In this document: piece by piece, positions 9,000 through 18,024 of the stretch
How the letters are laid out: every line of letters starts with the position of its first letter
Numbering within the stretch: the first letter of the stretch is position 1
Assembly: GCA_017882215.1 (NCBI GenBank)
Contig: JADGPX010000004.1
Coordinates: forward strand, 1 to 32,661
From: Chitinophagaceae bacterium
Lineage (GTDB): Bacteria > Bacteroidota > Bacteroidia > Chitinophagales > Chitinophagaceae
Length of the DNA stretch: 32,661 bases
Direction of reading: 5' to 3'
Notes under the pieces: model-generated
Told to the model about the DNA's origin: nothing
The model's input: only the letters and a program-made list of their open reading frames with translations
The model's database searches: none
Position numbers and translations under genes: made by a program

Positions 9000-10373
9000 A
9001 TGGAAAGAAAATTTTACCCGGCAAATTTTGAAAAATTCCTGAAAGGGCATGCAGATCAGTTTAAAATGACACCTTCAAAAAAGGTATGGCATGGAATTTA
9101 TAATGATCTTCATCCGGGAAGAAGATGGCCATCTGTTGCTATGAGCATGGTCTTTATTTTTACACTTGTTATAATAGGCCACTTAAATACTAATAATGGA
9201 CATAATACACCATTGTATGATTTAACTTCTTTACATAGTTCCAATCTTATAAAACCTATAAGAACTTCAGAAGCGGTAAAACAATCTGACACAAAGAGTA
9301 TAGTAAACGGGGATAATTCCACCGGGAATATTGCCGGTGATAATGATCCTGTTAATGCTGCCCGGCAATTATCAGTTATAAAAAATATTCAGCATTCTTC
9401 AAATACAGCAACTGACTTTCCGAATATAAATGAAAGCAAATCCAATAATGCTGTTTCGGAAAATAAAAATGAAAATCCTTCTTCTGATAAAATTGAAAAT
9501 AATGTAACCAAAATTTCTTACCTAGACGATCCGGTTACTAAGTCTTCACAAGATTTAAACGATGTAAAGAATGAGGAAGAATCTGTAAACACAACAACAT
9601 CAAACATCAATAAAGAAATAAGTTCATCTTTTAAAGAGACTACTTCAAATATGCCTGCGCAGGCTAATGCAACAAATATTCATAAACCAAGGAGAATTAA
9701 TAATGTTACCTGGACATATTATGTATCTCCTTCTTTCAGTTATAGATATTTATCTGATGATAAAATAAATAATTCTGTTATTCATAAACCTATGATAGGA
9801 TATGAGGCAGGAACGGCAATGAGCTTTAATATTTTTAAAAAATTACAATTTACAACAGGAGTACAGCTAAATTATTCAGGTTATAACATTAAAGCCAATA
9901 ATACGCACCCTATTATTGCTACATTAATTTTAAACAGTGAAACTCCGGGGCAATACAATGTATATTCTACAATGTCTCATTATGGTAATGGTACAGGAAA
10001 CGAGTTTACAAGATTAAAAAATTATAGTTTACAGGCATCTCTCCCAATTGGTTTGCAATATGTGTTTGCAGCAAATGATAATATTAAATTTAGTGCAGCT
10101 GCTGCTTTTCAGCCTTCTTTTATTATTGCCAGCCAGGCTTATTTACTTTCCACTGATAAAAGAAATTATTTGACAGATCCGGATTTATTTCGCAAATGGA
10201 ATATGAACACCAATCTTACAACATACATTTCATTTACATCTAACTCATTTACCTGGCAGATCGGGCCACAGGTACGTTACCAGCTCTTATCTACTTATTC
10301 AACACGCTACCCGGTTAAAGAATATCTTATCAATTATGGTATCCGCGTAGGTATCAGCAAAATCTCAAAATAA
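9000..10373 (+). CDS. Single-TM protein with long Asn/Ser-rich linker and C-terminal outer-membrane-beta-barrel-like domain
   Basis: About 45-aa N-terminus (FEKFLKGHADQFKMTPSKKVWHGIYNDLHPGRRWPS), one TM helix, about 150-aa low-complexity linker, then alternating beta-strand-like C-terminus. Directly follows the ECF gene. Confidence 0.7.
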   Translation: MERKFYPANFEKFLKGHADQFKMTPSKKVWHGIYNDLHPGRRWPSVAMSMVFIFTLVIIGHLNTNNGHNTPLYDLTSLHSSNLIKPIRTSEAVKQSDTKSIVNGDNSTGNIAGDNDPVNAARQLSVIKNIQHSSNTATDFPNINESKSNNAVSENKNENPSSDKIENNVTKISYLDDPVTKSSQDLNDVKNEEESVNTTTSNINKEISSSFKETTSNMPAQANATNIHKPRRINNVTWTYYVSPSFSYRYLSDDKINNSVIHKPMIGYEAGTAMSFNIFKKLQFTTGVQLNYSGYNIKANNTHPIIATLILNSETPGQYNVYSTMSHYGNGTGNEFTRLKNYSLQASLPIGLQYVFAANDNIKFSAAAAFQPSFIIASQAYLLSTDKRNYLTDPDLFRKWNMNTNLTTYISFTSNSFTWQIGPQVRYQLLSTYSTRYPVKEYLINYGIRVGISKISK

Positions 10374-10428
10374 TTTACAATAAAAATTCAGTGCAGGTCG
10401 TTATATACAAACTATAACTTTCTGTCCT

Positions 10429-10462
10429 AAACCGTTGCTTCGTACCCTGCAGCGGTTTTTTA
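10429..10462 (+). terminator. Intrinsic terminator after the 9000..10373 gene
   Basis: AAACCGTTGC...GCAGCGGTTTTTTA. Confidence 0.6.
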
Positions 10463-10500
10463 TTTGTCCAAAGAAACTTCTTTTTAAAGTATTTTTGAAG

Positions 10501-11100
10501 ATGCAAATTAGGTTCTTATCAGCTGTATTTTTTCTGATGTTTTTATTTTGTGGTTGTACAGAACAAAAATCACAAACTTCTCAACAAACAAAAAAAGATT
10601 CTACAGAAGAGCATACTTTTTTTCCTGTAACAGAATATATCCGCGGTCAGTTAAGTGAAATAGACAGCCTGCCTATAACTCCTTTAAAAATTATTAATTA
10701 TAATGGCAAGCAAGATTCAATATGGATGAAAAAAGAAAATATCCGGGTTTTTGCTGAACCATTTCTTCATCCTGAAATCGATACAACAAATTTTAAATAT
10801 CTGTTTATCGAAAAGTCATTTTTAGATCAAACGATTAATGCCTTTACATTTTCTTACGATCCTGTTGATAAGCTACCCGATTCATTACAACTAAAGAGAT
10901 GGGATGTTTATATTGATCCAAAAAAGAATACAATAAAAAGAATTTACATTGTAAAAGAAGTCAATAATAACGGCACTTTACAAACTGTGCAGCTCACATG
11001 GAAATCGAACCAATGGTGTAAAATAACAACCATAACAGAGCAGGCAGGCAAACAACCTGATATTAAAGAAGAACTGATGAAATGGGATTTTAGTGAATGA
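10501..11100 (+). CDS. Putative lipoprotein of unknown function
   Basis: MQIRFLSAVFFLMFLFCGCTEQ lipoprotein signal. The upstream TTG start in the ORF track (10435) lies inside the terminator hairpin. Confidence 0.75.
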   Translation: MQIRFLSAVFFLMFLFCGCTEQKSQTSQQTKKDSTEEHTFFPVTEYIRGQLSEIDSLPITPLKIINYNGKQDSIWMKKENIRVFAEPFLHPEIDTTNFKYLFIEKSFLDQTINAFTFSYDPVDKLPDSLQLKRWDVYIDPKKNTIKRIYIVKEVNNNGTLQTVQLTWKSNQWCKITTITEQAGKQPDIKEELMKWDFSE

Positions 11101-11146
11101 TCTTCCTGCCAAACACATATTTTGAAAGCGGTAAATTTGCAGATCT

Positions 11147-13000
11147 ATGACACCGGAGTCCTATCAAAATATAATAAAAACACTTCCCAACCAGCCTGGC
11201 ATTTATAAATACTTTGATGAAAAAAATGAAATGCTTTATGTAGGAAAAGCAAAACATCTGCGCAAAAGAATAAGTTCTTATTTCACAAAAACTTTTACCG
11301 GCTATAAAACTCACGAATTAGTCCGCCGGATACATCGTATTGAATTTACCATTGTTGATTCTGAGCAGGATGCATTTTTATTAGAGAATGCACTTATAAA
11401 ACAATTTCAGCCAAAATTTAATATTAATCTTAAGGATGATAAATCATATCCTTACTTAGTTATTAAAAATGAGCCTTTCCCACGTGTATTTTTAACCCGT
11501 ACAAAAATTAATGATGGCTCGCAATATTTAGGACCTTTTACTTCGGTAGCGAAAGTGAGGGAGCTACTCGATTTTATTAAACAGAATATTCAATTACGAA
11601 CCTGTAAGCTCAATCTTACAGAATCAAATATTCAAAAAGGCAAATTTAAAGTTTGCCTGGAATATCACCTGGGCAATTGTAAAGGCCCCTGCGAAGGATT
11701 TCAGTCAGCAGAAGATTATAGCCAAGGATTATCGCAATTAAAAAATTTAATGAAGGGAAATCTTTATCCCGTTATTCAACACTTTAAACAGGAGATGCAG
11801 CAACATGTTGAAAAGATGGAGTTTGAAAAAGCCGGGTTCATTCGAAAAAAAATTGAGCATCTACAAAATTATCAATCCCGCTCAAAAGTGGTAAACGGGC
11901 ATGTTGGTAATGTTGATGTTTTCTCTATTTTAAAAGATGGTGACTGTGCTTATGTAAATTATTTAATGGTAAATAATGGTACAATTGTTCTTACTAAAAC
12001 AATAACACTGGAGCAAAAACTTGATGAAACACCACAGGAGGTTCTATTGTTTTCTATCGCACAATTGAGAAGCACTTTTAACACCGAAGCAAAAGAAATA
12101 ATTGTTCCTTTTGAAATTATTTATCCTGAGCAGGAAATAATTGTAACTGTTCCCAAGGCAGGAGATAAGAAAAAATTATTAGATCTCTCCGAAAAAAATG
12201 TAAACTATTTTAAAGAAGAATTGAACAGAAAAAAAATGCTGCAACTGGAAGGCAAAAGCGATAGCGAAAAAAGAAAAGCGCTGGAACAGTTACAGAAAGA
12301 TCTGCATTTACCTGCTACCCCGGTTCACATAGAATGCTTTGATAATTCCAACTTCCAGGGAAGCTATCCTGTTTCTGCAATGGTGTGTTTTAAAAATGGT
12401 TTGCCAGATAAAAATAATTACCGAAGATTTAATGTAAAAACAGTGCAGGGTATTAATGATTTTGCTACCATGAAAGAAGTTGTTTTAAGAAGATATAAAA
12501 GACTGGTTTTGGAAAACCATCCCCTTCCCGAGCTTATAATAATTGACGGAGGTAAAGGACAATTAAATGCTGCTGTAGAAAGTATAAATGAATTAGGTCA
12601 GCAAGGCAAAGTATCTATTGTTGGCCTGGCTAAAAATGAAGAAGAGATATTTTTTCCCGGAGACCAGCAATCAATAAAATTACCATGGAACAGCGAAAGC
12701 CTTAAACTGATAAGGCGCATAAGAGACGAAGTTCACCGCTTTGGTATAAATTTCCATCGCAACCAGCGAAGCCGCGGAACATTTGTAAATGAGCTCGAAC
12801 AAATAAAAGGTATTGGCAAAGCAACTGCAGATGCTTTATTGAAACAATTTAAATCAGTAAAAAAAATAAAAGAATTATCTCAGGAAGAATTAAGTAAAGC
12901 AGTTGGAAATTCAAAAGCAAAAATTATTTTAAACTATTTCTCCAATGTCAATCCCATTAATCCCACAAATCTCATAAATCATGGTTCAGACAATCAATAA
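11147..13000 (+). CDS. uvrC: Excinuclease ABC subunit C
   Basis: GIY-YIG-like N-terminus (LPNQPGIYKYFDEKNEMLYVGKAKHLRKRISSYF), UVR motif, RNase H-like domain (IECFDNSNFQGSYPVSAMV, IIDGGKGQLNAA), HhH (LEQIKGIGKATADALLKQF). Confidence 0.97.
   Translation: MTPESYQNIIKTLPNQPGIYKYFDEKNEMLYVGKAKHLRKRISSYFTKTFTGYKTHELVRRIHRIEFTIVDSEQDAFLLENALIKQFQPKFNINLKDDKSYPYLVIKNEPFPRVFLTRTKINDGSQYLGPFTSVAKVRELLDFIKQNIQLRTCKLNLTESNIQKGKFKVCLEYHLGNCKGPCEGFQSAEDYSQGLSQLKNLMKGNLYPVIQHFKQEMQQHVEKMEFEKAGFIRKKIEHLQNYQSRSKVVNGHVGNVDVFSILKDGDCAYVNYLMVNNGTIVLTKTITLEQKLDETPQEVLLFSIAQLRSTFNTEAKEIIVPFEIIYPEQEIIVTVPKAGDKKKLLDLSEKNVNYFKEELNRKKMLQLEGKSDSEKRKALEQLQKDLHLPATPVHIECFDNSNFQGSYPVSAMVCFKNGLPDKNNYRRFNVKTVQGINDFATMKEVVLRRYKRLVLENHPLPELIIIDGGKGQLNAAVESINELGQQGKVSIVGLAKNEEEIFFPGDQQSIKLPWNSESLKLIRRIRDEVHRFGINFHRNQRSRGTFVNELEQIKGIGKATADALLKQFKSVKKIKELSQEELSKAVGNSKAKIILNYFSNVNPINPTNLINHGSDNQ
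12950..12992. repeat. 9-nt tandem array plus ATGGTTCAGACA head, forming the 3' end of uvrC (copy 2)
   Basis: AATCCCATT AATCCCACA AATCTCATA AATC ATGGTTCAGACA. Encodes NPI-NPT-NLI-NHGSD. Confidence 0.8.
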
Positions 13001-14019
13001 CTCCACAAATTTTGCTCGTAATTAAATATCCTGTCTTTTATAGTTTCACCTTCGAGCAATTGTAATATTTTATTATCTTTTAAACCGCCATAGTCTGATA
13101 AAAATCTGTCATACGGATTATCCAAAGTGCTCTTAATAATCCGCCCATAAAACATCCTGCTTTCAAACAATTCTTCCCAGGTCATTCTTGCCCCAAAGTT
13201 CTTTCCGTTATACACTTCATACTTCGCAAAGATGGGTCTCATATCAGGATAATAAACCCAGAACAATTCTGTTTCGCCAAGATTTACACCCTGGGAAGTA
13301 ATTACATTTTTTACAGGAGCAATACCTAATATTCTCCAGAACAAACGCGAACTTTCTTTATCAAATATCACTTCTTCCTTAATTCTGAATTTATAAAAAG
13401 AATCCAGGTTAACTTCTGCAGTAACATTTTTGGTACCTGTTACATTTCCCAAAGAATCATAAATAGGAACTGATACTGTACCACCTGAAATTTTTTCGGC
13501 TACTTCAGATACCGTTAATGGGGTTGTGAACCTATCATCAACTGGACTAAATACAGTTACGCCGCCACTATCAGGACCATTCTGTATTGCTTTAAATAAT
13601 ATTGAAATGAAACGTTGATTACCATTGTCCTCATCCGCTGCATAGCGAAAAGGCAAATTCATTTTCTCTCTTATATCTATTTCTCTCCAAAGTTTCTCAC
13701 GATATACCGCATCATCTTCGCGGAGGTATTCGTATGCCAAAGGTGTTCTGTCTTTCACCAGGTTTCTTTCTATAGCATCGTTTGACCGCAATGATTTTTT
13801 TACAATAGGTATAGGCAAGCTATCCACTTTAACGGGAAGAGGTACAACAGCAACCACTGTATCCTTGGTTGGATTGATGCTCACCTTTGTTTTAGTGTTG
13901 GTAGTTCTTTTTGCAGTGGTGCGTTTTTTTACAGTACGCTTTGTTTGTGCATCACAAATATTTGTGACCATTGCAAAGCAAACAGCCAACAGAAAATATT
14001 TTACAAATAGCTTTTTCAT
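12994..14019 (-). CDS. gldN: Type IX secretion / gliding motility protein GldN (PorN)
   Basis: Downstream of gldKLM. Body includes YREKLWREIDIREKMNLPFRYAADEDNGNQRFISILFKAI and TELFWVYYPDMRPIFAKYEVYN. Confidence 0.92.
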   Translation of the reverse strand: MKKLFVKYFLLAVCFAMVTNICDAQTKRTVKKRTTAKRTTNTKTKVSINPTKDTVVAVVPLPVKVDSLPIPIVKKSLRSNDAIERNLVKDRTPLAYEYLREDDAVYREKLWREIDIREKMNLPFRYAADEDNGNQRFISILFKAIQNGPDSGGVTVFSPVDDRFTTPLTVSEVAEKISGGTVSVPIYDSLGNVTGTKNVTAEVNLDSFYKFRIKEEVIFDKESSRLFWRILGIAPVKNVITSQGVNLGETELFWVYYPDMRPIFAKYEVYNGKNFGARMTWEELFESRMFYGRIIKSTLDNPYDRFLSDYGGLKDNKILQLLEGETIKDRIFNYEQNLWSY

Positions 14020-14036
14020 AGCATTTATTTTATTTA

Positions 14037-15578
14037 TTAATAGAGTATGAACCCGGGACCCTGAATAACCCGAACTGTTCCGTCAGGCCCCTGCACTTTT
14101 ACATTATCAAAAGTTATGGATGTACCCGGAATACATTTAAGTAACTGGGCATTTAACCCTGCTAAACTACCACCACTGATTGTTGCAGTTTGTACATTTG
14201 CAAAATTAGCACCTGCAAAATAAACAGTAGCGCTAACCACACTGAACCTTGCATCAAAATCAAAATTTTCAAGATCTGCCCTGCAGAATTGTTGGTTCTT
14301 AAAAACAACAGATTGCATTCTTCCACCTTTACTTGGACCAACCATAAATACAGGATCAGGAATTCTCTTAACTCTGAATTCATAAGTGCTGGCTTTGCCA
14401 TCTGCATTTACTGTTATAGATGATTTACCTACCGTACTTACATTTACTGTGTATTTACCCGGCCCGCCTGCAGAAGCCAAAGTTCCGCCTGTCATTGATA
14501 CGTGAGTTTTATCCCAGCCAGTACCGGATGAAATACTTACCGGATTTGGAACACCAATATAAAATACATTCATCTTATCCAGCATCACTGCTGCACCGCC
14601 CGGCGTACCAACTGTATATTCAACATTAAATGATCTAGTTTCTTTAGTACCGTCAGGTTTTGTAAAAGTTACATTTACAGGAACACTGTGATTACCTGCT
14701 CCGCTTGCCTGAAATTTATATACTGCTCTGCCATCAATATCTAAAGACTGAGAAGTTCCTCCTATTGTTATTTGAGGCTGTGCTGCTTTGCTGTATGCAC
14801 CCACACCTGCGGTAATTTGAATTTCCTGACCGGGCATTACATAATTAGAACTTTGCCCTACCAATGCAGCAAACTGATCGTAAACAACTTTTACAGCGCC
14901 TACCTGATTGTGACAATAAGTTACCACCTGGTTCTCTGCATTCTTCACATTATTTTGAAATTTGCTTAGCATTGTTATCGCAGCAATTGCAGGCGTCATG
15001 TGAAAATAATTGAAGGTCCAGTCCTTAATTTCATTGCCGGTACGTAGATTACCGGAATGAGTAGGAGGAATAGACATATCAATTGGGAAGTTGTTTTTAA
15101 AATTTGTATTGATGGAAGCATCAATGCCCAGCATATTTTTAATATAGGCCTTAAGGCTATCATGCAATTCTTTTCCCTTACCATTATTTTCAAAAACTCT
15201 TGTTGAAGCTTCCAAATAATCTTCTTTATAATCCTGAGTGCCATCTTTATTTATTTTGAGATCTGCCTCTTTTAATACCTGGTCCTTTAAACTATTGATA
15301 TAATTATAAACGCTTGCTGAATACGCCTGAGCCATTACAGCCTTATCATTCCAGTACTTAGCTTTTTCAGCAGTCTGCGGATCAGCTAATTTTGCCTGAA
15401 GAGATTTATACAATGTATTATTCGAATTAGCAATGTTCTCATTGGAATTCATCAGGCTTGTATTTACTGTTCTAAACGCATTAATAACCTCGTTTGATAC
15501 ATTTAATGCTAAGATGGCTGTCAATACCAAATACATAACATTGATCATCTTTTGCCGGGGCTCTCTAGGTAAAGCCAT
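14037..15578 (-). CDS. gldM: Type IX secretion / gliding motility protein GldM (PorM)
   Basis: MALPREPRQKMINVMYLVLTAILALNVSNEVINAFRTVN and large periplasmic body. Confidence 0.97.
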   Translation of the reverse strand: MALPREPRQKMINVMYLVLTAILALNVSNEVINAFRTVNTSLMNSNENIANSNNTLYKSLQAKLADPQTAEKAKYWNDKAVMAQAYSASVYNYINSLKDQVLKEADLKINKDGTQDYKEDYLEASTRVFENNGKGKELHDSLKAYIKNMLGIDASINTNFKNNFPIDMSIPPTHSGNLRTGNEIKDWTFNYFHMTPAIAAITMLSKFQNNVKNAENQVVTYCHNQVGAVKVVYDQFAALVGQSSNYVMPGQEIQITAGVGAYSKAAQPQITIGGTSQSLDIDGRAVYKFQASGAGNHSVPVNVTFTKPDGTKETRSFNVEYTVGTPGGAAVMLDKMNVFYIGVPNPVSISSGTGWDKTHVSMTGGTLASAGGPGKYTVNVSTVGKSSITVNADGKASTYEFRVKRIPDPVFMVGPSKGGRMQSVVFKNQQFCRADLENFDFDARFSVVSATVYFAGANFANVQTATISGGSLAGLNAQLLKCIPGTSITFDNVKVQGPDGTVRVIQGPGFILY

Positions 15579-15653
15579 AATATTTTAATTTACAGTTTGT
15601 TTAAATTTTTGTTTGGTTATAAGTTTAAGATTAAAGGAACTTTAAACCCTTTC

Positions 15654-15673
15654 AACCTTAAACGTTTTAAACG
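15654..15673. repeat. TTTAAACG-type repeat in the gldL-gldM gap (exact 20-mer shared with 22622..22641)
   Basis: AACCTTAAACGTTTTAAACG at both sites. Confidence 0.65.
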
Positions 15674-15675
15674 TT

Positions 15676-16440
15676 TTATCTGCCTTGCATAGCACTAAGC
15701 ATGTTACCATAAACCTGGTTTAATTTACCAAGATTATTTGCCAAAGTAGTAATCTGTTCTTTTGCTCTGCCTGCATCATCTATAGTGCTTACCATTACAT
15801 GGCTGGCTTCAGCCAATTTACCATAAAAGCTGTTTAATGATTTAAGGTGATTATTACTTTCATTCAACTCTAATTCATAAATAGTATTTAATGAAGAAAG
15901 ATTTTTTGTAAGCACCTGCACCTGGCTATGAAATCCTTTTGCACTGTCTGCTGCATCATTAAAATAAGACATTGTGTTTGCTGATGTGGTATAAGCATCT
16001 CTTAAGCTGGTCATTGCAGAAGTAGCCTCCTTTGTTTTTGCAGAAAAATCAGTTGTAGATTTTACCACATCTCCTACTTCGCCAATTTGCGAAACAGTAG
16101 TACCAAGTTTTTGGAAATTATCTCCCAATCTTTTTAAATTGGCAGGAGTAATGTCTGCTTCCATAAGCATTTTGTCCATTGATTGTAATGCAGTATTACC
16201 TACAACAACTTCTTCAATGTCGCCCGGCTGAATATCTTCTTCATGTTTTTTAGGTTTAACCCACTCAATAATTGCATATACCATAAATATGGCAGTTTCA
16301 GTCCACATACCAATCGTAAGCATTTTATCAGCATAAGATTGATGCGTTAATTTAGCCCATGCGGCAAATATAACTACTGAAGCGCCTGCGCTTACAAATA
16401 CATCAATCAGGGTTAAAAAGGTTCTTTTTCTGTGAGCCAT
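15676..16440 (-). CDS. gldL: Type IX secretion / gliding motility protein GldL (PorL)
   Basis: Two N-terminal TM segments (FVSAGASVVIFAAWAKLTHQSYADKMLTIGMWTETAIFMVYAIIEW) and coiled C-terminus, in gldKLMN order. Confidence 0.95.
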   Translation of the reverse strand: MAHRKRTFLTLIDVFVSAGASVVIFAAWAKLTHQSYADKMLTIGMWTETAIFMVYAIIEWVKPKKHEEDIQPGDIEEVVVGNTALQSMDKMLMEADITPANLKRLGDNFQKLGTTVSQIGEVGDVVKSTTDFSAKTKEATSAMTSLRDAYTTSANTMSYFNDAADSAKGFHSQVQVLTKNLSSLNTIYELELNESNNHLKSLNSFYGKLAEASHVMVSTIDDAGRAKEQITTLANNLGKLNQVYGNMLSAMQGR

Positions 16441-16579
16441 GATAATAGTTTTTTAAGTTTTAGATTTTTAGTTTTATGTTATTGGGATAAAGAAATGGCA
16501 ATACCAATATCTTTTTTGAATTAAAGCAATAAATTTTGATAAAAAAATCTTTCGAATAAGTGGTATTGAAATTAAGGAT

Positions 16580-17881
16580 TTACTTTCTGCCTTTTTTGTT
16601 CATTGTTGGTGGTAAATCAATCACAGTCCTAAAGCCAATATAAGATTTAGCCGTGTCCTGGTATTCGTAAGCCCTTGTACTGGTTTGTAAAAAATAGGCT
16701 ACATCTTTCCAGCTGCCGCCGCGGATAACTTTACGCTTCATAAGCGGAGGATCCTGATCTTTTGCATTATAACGAATATCCGGATTCATATCATGTTGAA
16801 AATTATAGCCTCCTTCGTAATAAAGAGAAGATGTCCATTCTGATACATTGCCTGCCATATTATATAAACCAAAATCATTTGGCCAATAAGCATCCGCTCT
16901 TACAGTATAAAATCCTCCATCTTCAGGGTAGTTACCACGGCCTGGCTTAAAGTTGGCAAGCAGGCAGCCTTTTTTATTTCTTAAGTAAGGTCCGCCCCAT
17001 GGGTATGACGACTGTGAACGTCCGCCTCTTGCAGCATATTCCCACTCTGCCTCCGTAGGTAAACGGAAAGGTGATTCTATAGTTCTCTTTTTAGAAATCA
17101 AAAATGAAGTTAGATAATGAGTTCTCCATTCACAGAACGTAGTTGCCTGTTTCCATGTAATACCAACAGTAGGATAATTTCCAAAAGCAGGATGACTGTT
17201 GTATTGTTTTGCCATCGGCTCATTGTATGAGTAAGAAAAATCTCTCATCCATACTAATGTATCGGGATAAACAGGAATATCAGTTTTTACAATAAATTGA
17301 GAGATTGGTTTACGTGCATTTTCTCTTCTTGCAGCTTCTTTAAAATCAACCACCTCTGAATGATAAATTATTTTATTAGGATCTATTGCTTTTTGACCGT
17401 ACAGCCTGTTATCAGGTGCAAGAATAATAGCATCTATTTTTTCAATAACCGTTCTGTCATTATATTTAATAGTGCTTGCTCTTTTCCAGTCAATAGCTTC
17501 AACTCCATCTGCACCCTGCTTTACGTAAGGAGAACCCAACAGCTTTGCCGCAATTGAATCACGAACCCAATTGGTAAACTGGCGATATTCGTTATTGGTA
17601 ATTTCTGTAGCATCCATCCAAAAGCCACTAATGGAAACTGCCTTATTGCGGGCAGTAAAAGCATAGTTTACATCTTCATCACTCGGACCCATATGAAATG
17701 TTCCTGGTGGTATATAAACCATTCCGGGAGGTTTGGGAGGAGTATAACGGGCAGAAGGCGCTATGCCATGCAGCTGACCATCATTAGGCAAGCCTTTAGA
17801 TTTGGATTTACCTAATTTACCGCAGCTGGATAAAAAAACAATAGCTACGATTGCTATTACACTTAACAAGTAATTCTTCAT
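16580..17881 (-). CDS. gldK: Type IX secretion lipoprotein GldK (PorK), formylglycine-generating-enzyme-like domain
   Basis: MKNYLLSVIAIVAIVFLSSCGK lipobox; MVYIPPGTFHMGPSDED, FRLPTEAEWEYAARGG, GNVSEW, RGGSW. ATG at 17881 preferred to TTG at 17908. Confidence 0.96.
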   Translation of the reverse strand: MKNYLLSVIAIVAIVFLSSCGKLGKSKSKGLPNDGQLHGIAPSARYTPPKPPGMVYIPPGTFHMGPSDEDVNYAFTARNKAVSISGFWMDATEITNNEYRQFTNWVRDSIAAKLLGSPYVKQGADGVEAIDWKRASTIKYNDRTVIEKIDAIILAPDNRLYGQKAIDPNKIIYHSEVVDFKEAARRENARKPISQFIVKTDIPVYPDTLVWMRDFSYSYNEPMAKQYNSHPAFGNYPTVGITWKQATTFCEWRTHYLTSFLISKKRTIESPFRLPTEAEWEYAARGGRSQSSYPWGGPYLRNKKGCLLANFKPGRGNYPEDGGFYTVRADAYWPNDFGLYNMAGNVSEWTSSLYYEGGYNFQHDMNPDIRYNAKDQDPPLMKRKVIRGGSWKDVAYFLQTSTRAYEYQDTAKSYIGFRTVIDLPPTMNKKGRK

Positions 17882-17905
17882 GTGTTTAACTTTGAGGGTA
17901 TACGA

Positions 17906-17913
17906 CAAATGTA
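17906..17913 (-). promoter_or_regulatory. Candidate -7 box for the gldKLMN operon
   Basis: Minus strand TACATTTG matches TAnnTTTG, about 25 nt upstream of the gldK ATG. Confidence 0.45.
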
Positions 17914-18024
17914 TAATTATTTTTTATTAAACTAATCATCAAAGCTTTTCTGATTTCTTAAAGTTTTGCAAACAATTACTGACCAATTTTACAAACGGAC
18001 GAACAGTTTAAATATTGTAAGCAA

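Noticed and set aside
10435-10500. Upstream TTG start for the lipoprotein ORF (MLRTLQRFFICPKKLLFKVFLK...)
   Set aside because: It lies in the terminator hairpin; the ATG at 10501 gives a clean lipoprotein signal peptide.
14162-15244. Several antisense ORFs over gldM (14162..14407, 14190..14423, 14420..14629, 14772..14969, 14996..15244)
   Set aside because: Overlap a confident gldM reading frame, with no signal peptide, family resemblance or ribosome-binding context. These are chance ORFs.
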